DNA of 16,610 nt from Desulfuromonadales bacterium. Lineage in GTDB: Bacteria > Desulfobacterota > Desulfuromonadia > Desulfuromonadales > JACZKF01. A model generated the notes under the pieces. It was not told where the DNA came from, did not search any database, and saw only the letters and a program-made list of their open reading frames with translations. Shown one piece after another: positions 7,032 through 14,754 of this stretch; position 1 is the stretch's first letter; every line of letters starts with the position of its first letter. Location of the stretch: the NCBI GenBank assembly GCA_014860175.1, contig JACZKF010000035.1, forward strand, positions 1 through 16,610, in the 5' to 3' direction. The position numbers were made by a program, and so were the translations under genes.

Positions 7032-8178
7032 GGTATTCGGTCTCCGGACAGGCGAGAAGGACCGGATGGTCGTAGGCCTGGCCGCGCAACTCCACCAGGC
7101 GGACGCTGCGGCGGGCCAGGGCGGCGGCCTGGCGAAGCAGATCGAGAAAAGGTTCCCGCCCCAGGTGAAAGGAGCAGGAGCAGGTGAACAGGTAGCCACC
7201 GGGCTCGACCAGTTCCATGGCCCGGCGATTGACAGTCAGGTAGCCGCGGATCGCCTCCGGCAATTTCTTGCGACTTTTGACGAAAGCCGGCGGGTCGAGG
7301 ATTACTGTGCCGAAGCGCTGACCGGTGCGCGCCGCCTGGCGCAGGAAGTCGAAAACGTCCGCCCGCTGGAAGGTGCAGACGCCGGCCAGACCGTTCAGGC
7401 GGGCATTCTCCTCGGCCAAGGCCACCGCCGAGGGGGAAATGTCGATGCCGGTAACCGCCTGGGCGCCGAAGAGGGCCGCATGCAGCGCCCAACTTCCCGA
7501 ATAGCAGAACAGGTCGAGCACCCGCTGGCCGCTCACCCGCTCGCGCAGGGCCAGATGGTTCTCTTTCTGGTCGAGAAAATGCCCCGTTTTCTGCCCGCCG
7601 ACGACATCGACCCGCAGCCGTAGCCCGTGTTCATTGACGGTCAGATCGGCGGGGACCTCACCATGCAACAGTTCCACCGTCTGGGGCAGCCCCTCCAACT
7701 CGCGGACCGCCACATCGTTGCGGGCAACCATAGCTGTCGGACGAAACTGCTCCAGCAACAGCGGCAGCAGCAGATGGCGGCGGCGCTCCATGCCGAGGGC
7801 GAGAAACTGGACGGAGAGGACCGGGCCATAACGATCGACGACCAGCCCCGGCAAGCCGTCCCCTTCCCCATGGACCAGCCGTACCCCCTCGGCGTCGCCG
7901 TAGACGGCTTGACGATAGGCTTGGGCGGCCAGCAGGCGGGGGCGGAAAAATTCCGGGCTGTCGATATCGGCCGGTTGCCGGCTGAGCAGGCGGGAGGCGA
8001 TCAGGGAGTGCGGGTTGTAATAGCCGGTACCGAGGAAGTCGCCGCCGGCAGACACCAGGTGTACGGCATCGCCGCCGATCGGTTCCCCTTCAATGGTTCC
8101 GACCTCATTGCTGAAAATCCAGGGATGTCCGGCCCGGAGCCGACGATCATGCCCCGGGCGCAGGACCAGACGGTTCAT
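7003..8178 (-). CDS. rlmI: RlmI-like 23S rRNA (cytosine-C5) methyltransferase
   Basis: 391 residues, near the usual 396 of E. coli RlmI, which makes m5C1962 in 23S rRNA with SAM. An N-terminal PUA domain spans about residues 2-70 (RPGHDRRLRAGHPWIFSNEV). A mixed linker domain follows, then a Rossmann methyltransferase domain. The domain shows QKTGHFLDQKENH (196-208), the SAM motif VLDLFCYSGSWALHA (220-234), GIDIS (244-248), LDPPAF (294-299) and the catalytic cysteine region TCSCS (332-336). It starts at ATG 8178, overlapping the arsR-type stop (ATGA), with no clear ribosome site, so it is probably expressed by translational coupling. It runs into bioC tail-to-tail. The exact target base is inferred from family similarity, not shown. 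Confidence 0.88.
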   Translation of the reverse strand: MNRLVLRPGHDRRLRAGHPWIFSNEVGTIEGEPIGGDAVHLVSAGGDFLGTGYYNPHSLIASRLLSRQPADIDSPEFFRPRLLAAQAYRQAVYGDAEGVRLVHGEGDGLPGLVVDRYGPVLSVQFLALGMERRRHLLLPLLLEQFRPTAMVARNDVAVRELEGLPQTVELLHGEVPADLTVNEHGLRLRVDVVGGQKTGHFLDQKENHLALRERVSGQRVLDLFCYSGSWALHAALFGAQAVTGIDISPSAVALAEENARLNGLAGVCTFQRADVFDFLRQAARTGQRFGTVILDPPAFVKSRKKLPEAIRGYLTVNRRAMELVEPGGYLFTCSCSFHLGREPFLDLLRQAAALARRSVRLVELRGQAYDHPVLLACPETEYLKCAVLQVL

Positions 8179-8474
8179 TTGCAGGGGGGGGTGTCAAACA
8201 GGGCACCGACAATCCTGCGGGCCTCATTGGAGACCACGTGGTAGAAAACCTCTACCCCGTCCCGGCGTCCTTCGATAATCCCTTTGTTCTTCAGCAGGGC
8301 CAGGTGCTGGGAGACGGTGGCTTGGGGAAGCCCGAGACATTCCCATATTTTTTTCACGTTGCAGCTCTCCGACATCAGGCCGGCGACAATTTTAAGGCGC
8401 ACCGAATGACCGAGAACCTTGAGAATCTCCGCCTCCCGGTCATAATTCTGCAGTTTATCAAAATCAACTTTCAT
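8175..8474 (-). CDS. ArsR-family winged-helix regulator
   Basis: 99-residue one-domain regulator. The winged helix-turn-helix is clear: ILKVLGHSVRLKIVAGL (17-33), recognition region LPQATVSQHLALLKNKGII (49-67), and wing RRDGVEVFYHVV (70-81). Cysteines are C38, C46 and C98. The ArsR metal motif ELCVC is here ESCNV, so only the first cysteine is kept and a classical As(III) site is incomplete. Its ligand is unknown: a thiol or metal, or a methylation metabolite given its coupled partner, are possibilities. It leads a two-gene unit with rlmI (4 nt overlap). The ATG at 8474 has only a weak site (GAAAGG). An inverted repeat just downstream of the predicted start, and repeats near the -35, are candidate autoregulatory operators. 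Confidence 0.87.
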   Translation of the reverse strand: MKVDFDKLQNYDREAEILKVLGHSVRLKIVAGLMSESCNVKKIWECLGLPQATVSQHLALLKNKGIIEGRRDGVEVFYHVVSNEARRIVGALFDTPPCK

Positions 8475-8496
8475 TCTGTCGCCTTTCCCGGGCTGG

Positions 8497-8509
8497 TTAA
8501 TGGAGTTAA
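8497..8509. promoter_or_regulatory. Candidate operator TTAA-TGGAG-TTAA
   Basis: A short inverted repeat with TTAA arms around a 5 nt core lies just downstream of the predicted arsR start site, next to an ATATATAT tract (8510-8517). Its position suits autorepression, but the arms are short and AT-rich, so it could arise by chance. Confidence 0.3.
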
Positions 8510-8519
8510 ATATATATGG

Positions 8520-8549
8520 ATTTTAGTGGCTGAAGGCGGAACATGTCAA
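8520..8549 (-). promoter_or_regulatory. Promoter of the arsR-rlmI unit
   Basis: Minus-strand TTGACA (8549-8544) is a perfect -35 box, followed after 18 nt by TAAAAT (8525-8520). The start would be near 8513, giving a leader of about 39 nt to the ATG at 8474. The first copy of a direct repeat overlaps the -35 box, and an inverted repeat lies at about +4 to +16. Confidence 0.65.
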
Positions 8550-8575
8550 GCATTCCGTAAACATCTGTTAAGCAT
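8544..8575 (+). repeat. Direct repeat TGTYAAGCAT, two copies
   Basis: TGTCAAGCAT (8544-8553) and TGTTAAGCAT (8566-8575) differ by one base and are spaced 22 bp start to start, about two helical turns. The first overlaps the arsR -35 box, and the pair lies between the two divergent promoters. This fits a regulator binding the same helix face. Confidence 0.4.
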
Positions 8576-8578
8576 GCC

Positions 8579-8608
8579 TCGACATTCTGGCATTTGGCAG
8601 GGTAAACT
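8579..8608 (+). promoter_or_regulatory. Candidate promoter for the DUF3108-type gene
   Basis: TCGACA (8579-8584) is followed after 18 nt by TAAACT (8603-8608). The start would be near 8615, about 24 nt before the ATG at 8639. It lies back-to-back with the arsR promoter. Visual match only. Confidence 0.4.
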
Positions 8609-8638
8609 ACCCCTCCAGTGCCACCGAGGGAGAAACGG

Positions 8639-9454
8639 ATGAGGAAGTCCCACCTGCTGCTGGTTTGCATCTGGCTGCCACTTCTCCTGGGCGCCGCCGC
8701 GCCACGACCGGCGCCGCCGCCGGCGCCCGCGATACCGGTGCCAGTGCTGTTTTCCGGCGAGTCGCTGACCTACGACATCTCCTACTTGTGGTTCAACCGT
8801 CTGGCCGAAGGGAGACTCTCCTTCACCCCGGGTGAACATCCCGGTACCTTCCAGGCCGAGTTGACGGCAAAAACTCTCGGGGTGGCTTCCTGGCTGACCG
8901 GAGACCGGGTCCATCGGTATGTTTCGCTGATGGCTTGGGGGGACGATAACCAATTGCACACCTTGCGCCACGAGTCGCTGATTATCAAAGGCAAAGGGGC
9001 CAACCGGGTGGAGCGCTCGAAACTCTACCGGTTCGATTACGACCAGGGGGAAATCCGGTATCAGCGCTTCCGCTCTGGCAAGAGCAGCCGACCGGAGGTC
9101 CTCCCCCTCGACCTCGCCCTCGGGCCCAACGACATTCTGACCGCCTTTTTCAATTTTCGGCTGGGGGTTTTCGGCCCGCTGCGCTCCGGGAAGCGCTATC
9201 GGATTCCGACGTTCAGTCATGAGGGGGTGTCAGAGATCGTTATCGAAACTGTTGCCGACAGCGAGCGGCACCAATTCCCCTTTTTCCCCCGGGAAGGGCT
9301 GCTCGCCCGGGTAACCGTCGACCCGGAGGTGTTCGATACCGGCGGGGGCCATGTTTACGTCTGGTTCGACCCCAGCGGGCGGCCAGCGCGCGGGATTGTC
9401 GAGAATATCGTTGCTCTGGGGAGCGTGCGAGGGGAGCTGCAAGCTGCCCCTTGA
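8639..9454 (+). CDS. Secreted DUF3108-type protein
   Basis: 271 residues. The N-terminus (MRKSHLLLVCIWLPLLLGAAA) is a signal peptide with a likely signal peptidase I site after AAA. A proline-rich stretch (PRPAPPPAPAIPVPV) follows, then a mainly beta domain that begins FSGESLTYDISYLWFNRLAEGRLSF. That F-GE-L-Y-I-W opening and the repeated short strands resemble the DUF3108 family of envelope proteins, whose function is not established. The ATG at 8639 has GAGGGAGA about 6 nt upstream and starts the signal peptide directly. A GTG at 8618 would add seven residues and spoil it. Expected location is the periplasm or outer membrane inner face. A pyrophosphatase gene follows 66 bp downstream on the same strand and may be co-transcribed. 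The family call is from memory of the pattern, not a search. Confidence 0.72.
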   Translation: MRKSHLLLVCIWLPLLLGAAAPRPAPPPAPAIPVPVLFSGESLTYDISYLWFNRLAEGRLSFTPGEHPGTFQAELTAKTLGVASWLTGDRVHRYVSLMAWGDDNQLHTLRHESLIIKGKGANRVERSKLYRFDYDQGEIRYQRFRSGKSSRPEVLPLDLALGPNDILTAFFNFRLGVFGPLRSGKRYRIPTFSHEGVSEIVIETVADSERHQFPFFPREGLLARVTVDPEVFDTGGGHVYVWFDPSGRPARGIVENIVALGSVRGELQAAP

Positions 9455-9520
9455 GCCGACCAGCGGCGCGAGAAGTTTCACCGGGGAGTTGAGCCCCCGC
9501 TTTCATCACAGGAGGGAACC

Positions 9521-11173
9521 GTGGGCAAGGAAATTGTCTACGTCGTCGGACACAAGAACCCCGATACCGATTCAATCTGCAGTGCGATGGCCTATGCCCG
9601 GCTGCGCCAGCGCCAGGGGCTGGAGGCGGCGCAGCCTGCCCGGGCCGGGAATATCAACCGGCAGACCGAGTTTGTGTTGGAGGAGCTCGCCCTGCCGGTG
9701 CCGCCGTTGCTGGTCGATGTGCATCCGCGGGTCCGTCATGTCATCAGTGACCACGTAGTGACGATTGCGGCCGACGCCCCTTTGTCCCGCGCTCTTGAGC
9801 TGTTTCACCTGCATGATGTACGCCTGCTGCCGGTGGTCGATGCGGAGCAGCGCCCTCTGGGGGTCCTGTTCCTCAAGCGGCTGGCCGAACGGTTCCTGGT
9901 TCCGCGCCAGGAGCCGGAGATCCGCCGCGTGCTCGCTTCGGGGCAATCGATTCGCCAATGCCTGCGGGCCACCCCTCTGCACCTGGTCGATGGTGAAGCG
10001 GTAGAGGAGTTGCAGCTTTATGTCGGCGCCATGGCCTCGGCGACGTTTCACCAAAAAATGGAAGGACTCGATCCGCGCCGGATGGTCCTGATCACCGGTG
10101 ATCGGGAAAATATCCAGCGCAAGGCCGTGGAGATGGGGGTGCGCATCCTCATCGTCACCGGCAGCCTGCCGGTCTCGGAGGAGATTCTCGCGCGCGGGCG
10201 GGAAAACCAGGTGAGCATCCTCTCCACCTCTTTCGACACCGCCACCACCACCTGGCTGACCCGCCTTTCTACGCCGGTGCAATGCCTGATGCAGCCCGCT
10301 TTCGGCACCGTCGGCAGCGATGAGCGCCTGGACGATCTGCGGCTGAAACTGGTGCACAGTGCCGATCCCGGGGTGCTGGTGCTCGATAGCCAGGGGAAGG
10401 TGACGGCGGTAGCCACCAAGAGCACCCTGCTCGCCCCCTCCCCGGTCAAGCTGATTCTGGTCGACCATAACGAGCTGTCTCAGGCGGTGGCCGGGGCGGA
10501 CAAGGTGGAGATCCTGGAGGTGGTGGACCATCACCGCCTGGGGAATTTCCATACCGAGATGCCGATCCGCTTCATCAATCAGCCGCTGGGGAGCACCTGT
10601 ACGGTGGTGGCCACCCTCTACCGGCAGGCCGGCCTTGAGCCGGACCGGGTCACTGCCGGGCTGATGCTGGCGGGGCTCCTCTCCGATACGGTTATTCTCA
10701 AATCGCCTACCACCACCGCCTCCGATCGGGAGCTCGCCCGCTGGCTCGGGAGCCTCTCGGGTTTTGACCCGGCCGAGTTCGGCCAGCGGATCTTCGCGGC
10801 CGGCAGCGCCCTGGCCGCTTACCCGTCAGTGCGACAGTTGATCCTGACCGACTTCAAGGAGTACCAGGCCGGAGAGTGCGGCTTCGGGGTAGGGCAGGTC
10901 GAGGTGGTCAGCTTTCACGAATTCCAGGGGATGAAAGGAGAGATCGCCGCCGGCCTGGCGGCCATCCAGCAGGAACGGGGGCTGGGGATGGTCGGGTTGC
11001 TGGTGACCGATATCGTCCAGGAGACCAGCTTCCTCCTCGCCCTGGGGAGCCGGGAGTTCCCTTACCTGATCGGCTATCCGCAGGTCGAGGAAAGCCTGTA
11101 CGAGCTCAAAGGGGTTCTCTCGCGCAAAAAGCAGCTGGTGCCGCATCTGCTCAAGGTGCTTAAGAGCGCCTAA
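9521..11173 (+). CDS. ppaC: Manganese-dependent inorganic pyrophosphatase with CBS and DRTGG domains
   Basis: 550-residue cytoplasmic family II (DHH superfamily) enzyme that hydrolyses pyrophosphate. The catalytic DHH domain is split by a regulatory insert. The N-terminal part has GHKNPDTDSICSA with metal ligands H11, D15 and D17. A CBS domain spans about 75-127, a DRTGG-like domain about 165-255, and a second CBS about 257-308. The catalytic domain then resumes with VDHNE (314-318), VVDHH (334-338) and GLLSDTVILKSPTTT (385-399). The DHHA2 domain ends with SRKKQ (534-538), the conserved substrate-binding motif. CBS-bearing family II enzymes are regulated by adenine nucleotides, so the same is expected here. 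The GTG start at 9521 has a good AGGAGGG site 6 nt upstream, and no better ATG is present. A strong terminator follows 93 bp after the stop. Confidence 0.94.
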   Translation: MGKEIVYVVGHKNPDTDSICSAMAYARLRQRQGLEAAQPARAGNINRQTEFVLEELALPVPPLLVDVHPRVRHVISDHVVTIAADAPLSRALELFHLHDVRLLPVVDAEQRPLGVLFLKRLAERFLVPRQEPEIRRVLASGQSIRQCLRATPLHLVDGEAVEELQLYVGAMASATFHQKMEGLDPRRMVLITGDRENIQRKAVEMGVRILIVTGSLPVSEEILARGRENQVSILSTSFDTATTTWLTRLSTPVQCLMQPAFGTVGSDERLDDLRLKLVHSADPGVLVLDSQGKVTAVATKSTLLAPSPVKLILVDHNELSQAVAGADKVEILEVVDHHRLGNFHTEMPIRFINQPLGSTCTVVATLYRQAGLEPDRVTAGLMLAGLLSDTVILKSPTTTASDRELARWLGSLSGFDPAEFGQRIFAAGSALAAYPSVRQLILTDFKEYQAGECGFGVGQVEVVSFHEFQGMKGEIAAGLAAIQQERGLGMVGLLVTDIVQETSFLLALGSREFPYLIGYPQVEESLYELKGVLSRKKQLVPHLLKVLKSA

Positions 11174-11266
11174 GGGGTAGGGGCGCCACCGACCGCACTG
11201 AAGTAACTTTGGCATCCGCTCGCAGGGGGCAAACTGGTGGGGAGAAAATCCCTGTTCACTGAAGGA

Positions 11267-11302
11267 AATAGCCGAGCGGACAGAAGCCGCTCGGCTATTT
11301 TT
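11267..11302 (+). terminator. Rho-independent terminator after the pyrophosphatase gene
   Basis: A perfect 13 bp stem (AATAGCCGAGCGG / CCGCTCGGCTATT) with a 7 nt loop is followed by T5. It lies 93 bp after the stop at 11173, on the pyrophosphatase strand. Confidence 0.92.
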
Positions 11303-11304
11303 GG

Positions 11305-11347
11305 ATAAAAAAGACCCCGTGCACGGAGGGGGGGTGTGCTCGGGGTC
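11305..11347 (-). terminator. Rho-independent terminator of the HAD gene
   Basis: Read on the minus strand, GACCCCGAGCAC (11347-11336) pairs with GTGCACGGGGTC (11324-11313), 12 positions with one mismatch and an 11 nt loop rich in C, followed by TTTTTTAT. It faces the HAD gene that ends at 11433 and stands next to the opposing pyrophosphatase terminator. Confidence 0.85.
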
Positions 11348-11432
11348 TGTCCATCAGCCCGAAGGCCGTCGGACTCTGTAACTATAGTGGCAAGAGAGAA
11401 AAAAGGCAACAGGAAAAGAAGAAGATTGTCGT

Positions 11433-12071
11433 TCACGATCTTCCGAAAATTACCCCTGGCACTTCCCTGACGCTCTTCAGTATGCGGAAGGCGGCGGAGA
11501 AGTGCCCGAGCGGGGCCAAGGGGGCTGGAATGGCCAGGCAGCGCAGGCCGGCTCGGCAGGCGGCGGTCAGACCGCGTTCGGAATCTTCGATCGCCAGGCA
11601 CTGGTCGGCCACCAGGCCGCTGCGGGCCAAGGCGCTCAGGTACGGCTCCGGGTGGGGCTTGGATTGCCGGTAGTCTTCGCGGGTAAGAACGAAATCGAAA
11701 TAGCCCAACAGCCCGCTGGCGGCATGGATGAGCTCGAAATGGTCGCGTCGGGAACTGGTGACGATCGCCATCCGGACCCGGCCGTGCAGGGCCCGCAGCG
11801 TCTCCTCGACCCCGGCAATGACGGTGGAGCGCTGCTGCAGAAGTTCACTGTAGCGGGCATTGCGCTGCAGGCGAAGCTGGTCAGTCTCGACCGGGGTCAG
11901 ATGAGCGGCCAGATCGAAAACGCTCTCCCCCTGCCGCAGGGAGATCTCCGCGAAAGCGGCCGGAGTCAGCTCTATCCCCCTGGCCTGCAGGGTCTCCGCC
12001 GAGGCTTGATAGTAGAGGCTTTCCGTGTCGACCAGGACCCCGTCGTTATCCCAGAAAATGGCTTTGATCAC
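11433..12071 (-). CDS. HAD-superfamily phosphatase (beta-phosphoglucomutase-like subgroup)
   Basis: 212-residue cytoplasmic hydrolase. The four HAD motifs are visible: DNDGVLVDTE with nucleophile D8 and acid/base D10, IVTSS (T105/S106), K138 in QSKPHPEPY, and IEDSERGL with E162 and D163. The helical cap lies between motifs 1 and 2 (about residues 16-85). This arrangement is typical of phosphoglycolate phosphatase and beta-PGM-like sugar phosphatases. The substrate cannot be told from sequence. In motif 1 the middle residue is Asn (DND, commonly DxD with Phe, Leu or Met), which is a tolerated variant. GTG 12071 is the start, preceded by GGGGAGA. It is a single gene with its own promoter and terminator, downstream of the kamA terminator. 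Confidence 0.9.
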   Translation of the reverse strand: MIKAIFWDNDGVLVDTESLYYQASAETLQARGIELTPAAFAEISLRQGESVFDLAAHLTPVETDQLRLQRNARYSELLQQRSTVIAGVEETLRALHGRVRMAIVTSSRRDHFELIHAASGLLGYFDFVLTREDYRQSKPHPEPYLSALARSGLVADQCLAIEDSERGLTAACRAGLRCLAIPAPLAPLGHFSAAFRILKSVREVPGVIFGRS

Positions 12072-12101
12072 CTGCAGTCTCCCCTAGCGGATCGATCGCC
12101 C

Positions 12102-12107
12102 ATTATA
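12102..12107 (-). promoter_or_regulatory. Promoter -10 box for the HAD gene
   Basis: Minus-strand TATAAT is a perfect -10 box. It would start transcription near 12095, about 24 nt before the GTG at 12071. The -35 region overlaps the T-run of the kamA terminator and matches poorly (TTCTTT at 17 nt). Confidence 0.5.
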
Positions 12108-12121
12108 GCCAGAAAGTGGCT

Positions 12122-12157
12122 GAAAAAGAAACGGGCCGCCCCCGTGGGAGCGGCCCG
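12122..12157 (-). terminator. Rho-independent terminator of the ATP-grasp/GNAT/kamA operon
   Basis: On the minus strand CGGGCCGC (12157-12150) pairs with GCGGCCCG (12139-12132) around a 10 nt loop, followed by TTTCTTTTTC. It lies 18 bp after the kamA stop and ends the four-gene operon. Confidence 0.88.
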
Positions 12158-12175
12158 GAAATCAGGCAGATAGGC

Positions 12176-13264
12176 TCATCGGTGGCCGTTGGCGGCGCGT
12201 CGGCGCTCCTCGTCCTCCTGGCGCCGTTCGGGATTGAGATAGGTGTAGGTGTCGCCGAGATAGTTTTTCAGCACCACCTCCGTTCCGAGACTTTGCAGAT
12301 AGTCGGGGAGCAGGGGGATCTTGCCGCCGCCCCCCGGGGCATCGATCACGTAGGCAGGCACGGCCATCCCCGAAGTGTGCCCGCGCAGGGCGCGAAGGAT
12401 CTCCACCCCCTCTTCGACGCTGGTCCGGAAGTGGTCGGTCCCCTGCACCATGTCGGCCTGGTAGATGTAGTAGGGACGCACCCGGATGGCCAGCAGCTTC
12501 TGCATCAGCCGTTTCATCACCTGCGGGTCGTCGTTCACCCCCCGCAGCAGCACCGTCTGGTTCCCCAGGGGGATGCCGGCATCCACCAGGCGGCCGCAGG
12601 CCCGGGCTGAGGTCTCGGTGATCTCGTCCGGATGGTTGAAATGGGTGTTGATGTACAGCGGGTGGTAGCGGCGCAGCACCTTGACCAGGGCCGGAGTGAT
12701 GCGCTGCGGCAGCACCACCGGGATGCGGCTGCCGATGCGGATGATCTCCACCGTCGGAATGGCGCGCAGTTCCCGCAAAATCCAGTCGAGTTTTTCGTCC
12801 GCCAGCAGCAGCGGGTCGCCCCCGGAAAGGATCACGTCCCGGATCTGCGGATGACGCCGGATGTAGTCGAGACCGGCCTCGATGCTCTGCCGGGTGATGG
12901 TCATCTGCTCCCCCCCCACTTTGCGCTTGCGGGTGCAGAACCGGCAGTACATGGCGCACTCAGAGCAGACCAGGAACAAGACCCGGTCGGGATAGCGGTG
13001 CACCAGATTGGGAATCGGACTCTGGTTCTCTTCCTCCAGCGGGTCGGCGGGGCAGACGCTGTCCTGCAGCTCTTCCACCGACGGCACCGCCTGTCGCCAG
13101 ATCGGATCGTTGACCTCGCGGATCAGGCCGAGATAGTAAGGGTTGACCCGCATCGGATAGCGCTCCGCCACCTCTTCCAGGGGGCGGGAATCGACCCCGA
13201 AGCGGCGGACCAGATCGGCGGGGCGAGTCAGGCTCGCCTGCAAAATCTTTTGCCAGATCTCCAT
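12176..13264 (-). CDS. kamA: L-lysine 2,3-aminomutase (radical SAM, PLP)
   Basis: 362 residues. The enzyme converts L-alpha-lysine to L-beta-lysine using a 4Fe-4S cluster, SAM and PLP. The cluster motif is CxxxCxxC (C103, C107, C110 in CAMYCRFC). SGGDPLLL (147-154) is the SAM-binding region, and the PLP lysine is K315 in APGGGGKIP. The two aspartates that hold the lysine side-chain amine in Clostridium subterminale KamA (D293, D330) are present as D271 (YQADMVQG) and D308 (VIDAPGG). This favours lysine over glutamate 2,3-aminomutase. EpmB, the EF-P-modifying relative, is the main alternative, but no efp or epmA gene is nearby. ATG 13264 is preferred to the in-frame TTG at 13291; GGAG lies 11 nt upstream. 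It is the last gene of the operon, 19 nt after the GNAT stop. Confidence 0.88.
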   Translation of the reverse strand: MEIWQKILQASLTRPADLVRRFGVDSRPLEEVAERYPMRVNPYYLGLIREVNDPIWRQAVPSVEELQDSVCPADPLEEENQSPIPNLVHRYPDRVLFLVCSECAMYCRFCTRKRKVGGEQMTITRQSIEAGLDYIRRHPQIRDVILSGGDPLLLADEKLDWILRELRAIPTVEIIRIGSRIPVVLPQRITPALVKVLRRYHPLYINTHFNHPDEITETSARACGRLVDAGIPLGNQTVLLRGVNDDPQVMKRLMQKLLAIRVRPYYIYQADMVQGTDHFRTSVEEGVEILRALRGHTSGMAVPAYVIDAPGGGGKIPLLPDYLQSLGTEVVLKNYLGDTYTYLNPERRQEDEERRRAANGHR

Positions 13265-13283
13265 CCTCTTTCGCTCTCCTTGG

Positions 13284-13751
13284 TTAAGCAAAGCGCTTGA
13301 TATAGGTTATGCGGTCATCGCCTGGGCGATAGAAGTCGCGGATGCGCGACTCTTCCAGGTAGCCGGCGCGGTCATAAAACAGGCGAGTGCGGGCGTAGCC
13401 CCCCTGGGAGGAGGTCTCCAGGCAGACCATCCTTGCCCCCCGGGAACGGACGTCGGCTTCGGCCGCGGCCAGCAGGCGCTGGCCGAACCCTTTCCCCTGC
13501 ACCGCCGGATCGGTGGCGATCCAGTAGATGTCGTAATTCCCCTCGGTCAATGGAACCGGGCCGTAAAGGACGTAGCCGACCGGCTGACCGGCCTCTTCCG
13601 CCACCAGGACCTGGTAGTCGGGCTGGCGAGGGTCTTTGCAGACGATCTCCAGCAGCTCCACGGCACAAGCGACTTCCTCCTCGGTAAAGGCGCCGGTGTC
13701 GCGCAAGATACGCGCCAATGGCGGCAGATCGGTCATTTCAAGAGCGCGCAT
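13284..13751 (-). CDS. GNAT-family N-acetyltransferase
   Basis: 155-residue single-domain acyltransferase of the GCN5 fold. The acetyl-CoA pyrophosphate loop is VQGKGFGQRLL (84-94), preceded by the strand YDIYWIATDP (73-82) that usually holds the acceptor. The C-terminal FYDRAGYLEESRIRDFY is typical. It overlaps the second ATP-grasp gene by 14 nt, and the ATG at 13751 has a strong AAGGAGG site. kamA follows after 19 nt. In methanogens and some bacteria, KamA (AblA) pairs with the acetyltransferase AblB to make the osmolyte N-epsilon-acetyl-beta-lysine. That pairing suggests an amine acceptor here too, but AblB proteins are longer and I see no specific AblB signature. The acceptor could be beta-lysine itself or the ligase product. 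Confidence 0.85.
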   Translation of the reverse strand: MRALEMTDLPPLARILRDTGAFTEEEVACAVELLEIVCKDPRQPDYQVLVAEEAGQPVGYVLYGPVPLTEGNYDIYWIATDPAVQGKGFGQRLLAAAEADVRSRGARMVCLETSSQGGYARTRLFYDRAGYLEESRIRDFYRPGDDRITYIKRFA

Positions 13752-14754
13752 GCGGAGCCTCCTTGCGCTGCAGAGCCATCTGCAGGATGCGATCGATCAG
13801 GTGCGGGTAGGCAATGCCGGCCACTCCGGCGGCCCGGGCCAGACCGGCGTCGGGTGAGATGTCGGGGTTGGCGTTGATCTCCAGGATATAGGGGATGCCG
13901 TCGCGCAGGCGGATGTCGACCCGGGCATAATCCCGACAGTCCAACTGCTGGCAGGCGCGCCTGGCCACCTCCCGCAGCAAAGACTCTTCCTCAGGGAGGA
14001 GCGGCGCCGGACAGACCGGTTCGGTGCCGGCATACTCGCCGGAGCCCTCCTGCCACTTCCCTTCATAGCTTACAATGGCTCGCGGCAAATAAGGGCTGAA
14101 GCGGATCTCCGACAGGGGGAGGGCTTCGCCTGGGGCGTTGCCGAGGACCGCCGCATTGATCTCCCGACCCTCGATATACTCCTCCACCAGAGCTCCTTGG
14201 CGGTAGGTCCGGTGAATGTAGTCGATTCGCTGGCGCAACTCCTCGGCAGTGACGACCACACTGGCGGCGGTTACCCCCAGGGAGGCGTCCTCGGCTCGCG
14301 GCTTGACAAACAGCGGATAGGCCAGGTCGCCCGGAAGGGCGACCGGCTCCCCCGGGTTGGCCAGAAAATAGCGGGGGGTGGGGAGACGGTGGTGCAGCAG
14401 CAGCTCCTTGGTGCGCACCTTGTCCTGGGTGAGGCCGAGAGCTAGTGGCGAGGCGCCGGTGAACGGGATGCCGAGCAGCTCAAAAAGTGCTGCCACGTGC
14501 ATCTCCTTGCGGCTATCGCCCCAAAACCCTTCGCACAAGTTGAAAACTACATCGGGGGCGATCCGCTGCAGGGCCGCGATGAAGCTGGCCAGCTCCTCCC
14601 CCAGGGGGAGCATGACCGGGCGGTAACCGAGCTGTTCCAATGCCCGGTGGACGGCGAGCGCCTCGATTTCGGCCCCCTCCTCCGAGAGCCGGTCGGCCGC
14701 TTCGCCGCGAAGCAGGCGGGAAGGGACGCGGTTAAAGCAGATGGCGACGTTCAT
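13738..14754 (-). CDS. ATP-grasp ligase, D-Ala-D-Ala-ligase-like (second copy)
   Basis: 338 residues with the Ddl-type three-domain ATP-grasp fold. ATP and metal residues are in place: K151 (FVKPRAE), E191/E192 in the LVEEY hinge, D280 (ARVDIRL), and E292 and N294 (LEINANPD). The glycine-rich lid that is EGSS-G in true Ddl enzymes is EDASLG (155-160), and the end motif lacks the NTxPGMT substrate loop, so D-Ala-D-Ala synthesis is unlikely. It is clearly paralogous to the upstream gene (shared FN-EG, TKE and PTPR-F blocks). It presumably joins a carboxylate to an amine with ATP. ATG 14754 is chosen; it overlaps the upstream gene by 23 nt with a GGGGGG-type site. The in-frame codon at 14799 would add 15 residues without homology. 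Confidence 0.85.
   Translation of the reverse strand: MNVAICFNRVPSRLLRGEAADRLSEEGAEIEALAVHRALEQLGYRPVMLPLGEELASFIAALQRIAPDVVFNLCEGFWGDSRKEMHVAALFELLGIPFTGASPLALGLTQDKVRTKELLLHHRLPTPRYFLANPGEPVALPGDLAYPLFVKPRAEDASLGVTAASVVVTAEELRQRIDYIHRTYRQGALVEEYIEGREINAAVLGNAPGEALPLSEIRFSPYLPRAIVSYEGKWQEGSGEYAGTEPVCPAPLLPEEESLLREVARRACQQLDCRDYARVDIRLRDGIPYILEINANPDISPDAGLARAAGVAGIAYPHLIDRILQMALQRKEAPHARS

Noticed and set aside
9482..9499. Terminator between the DUF3108-type gene and the pyrophosphatase gene
   Set aside because: The CGGGG/CCCCG hairpin is only 5 bp with no T-run, so read-through is more likely.
13284..13751. Calling the GNAT AblB (beta-lysine acetyltransferase)
   Set aside because: Context next to kamA is suggestive, but the protein is much shorter than known AblB proteins and shows only general GNAT motifs.
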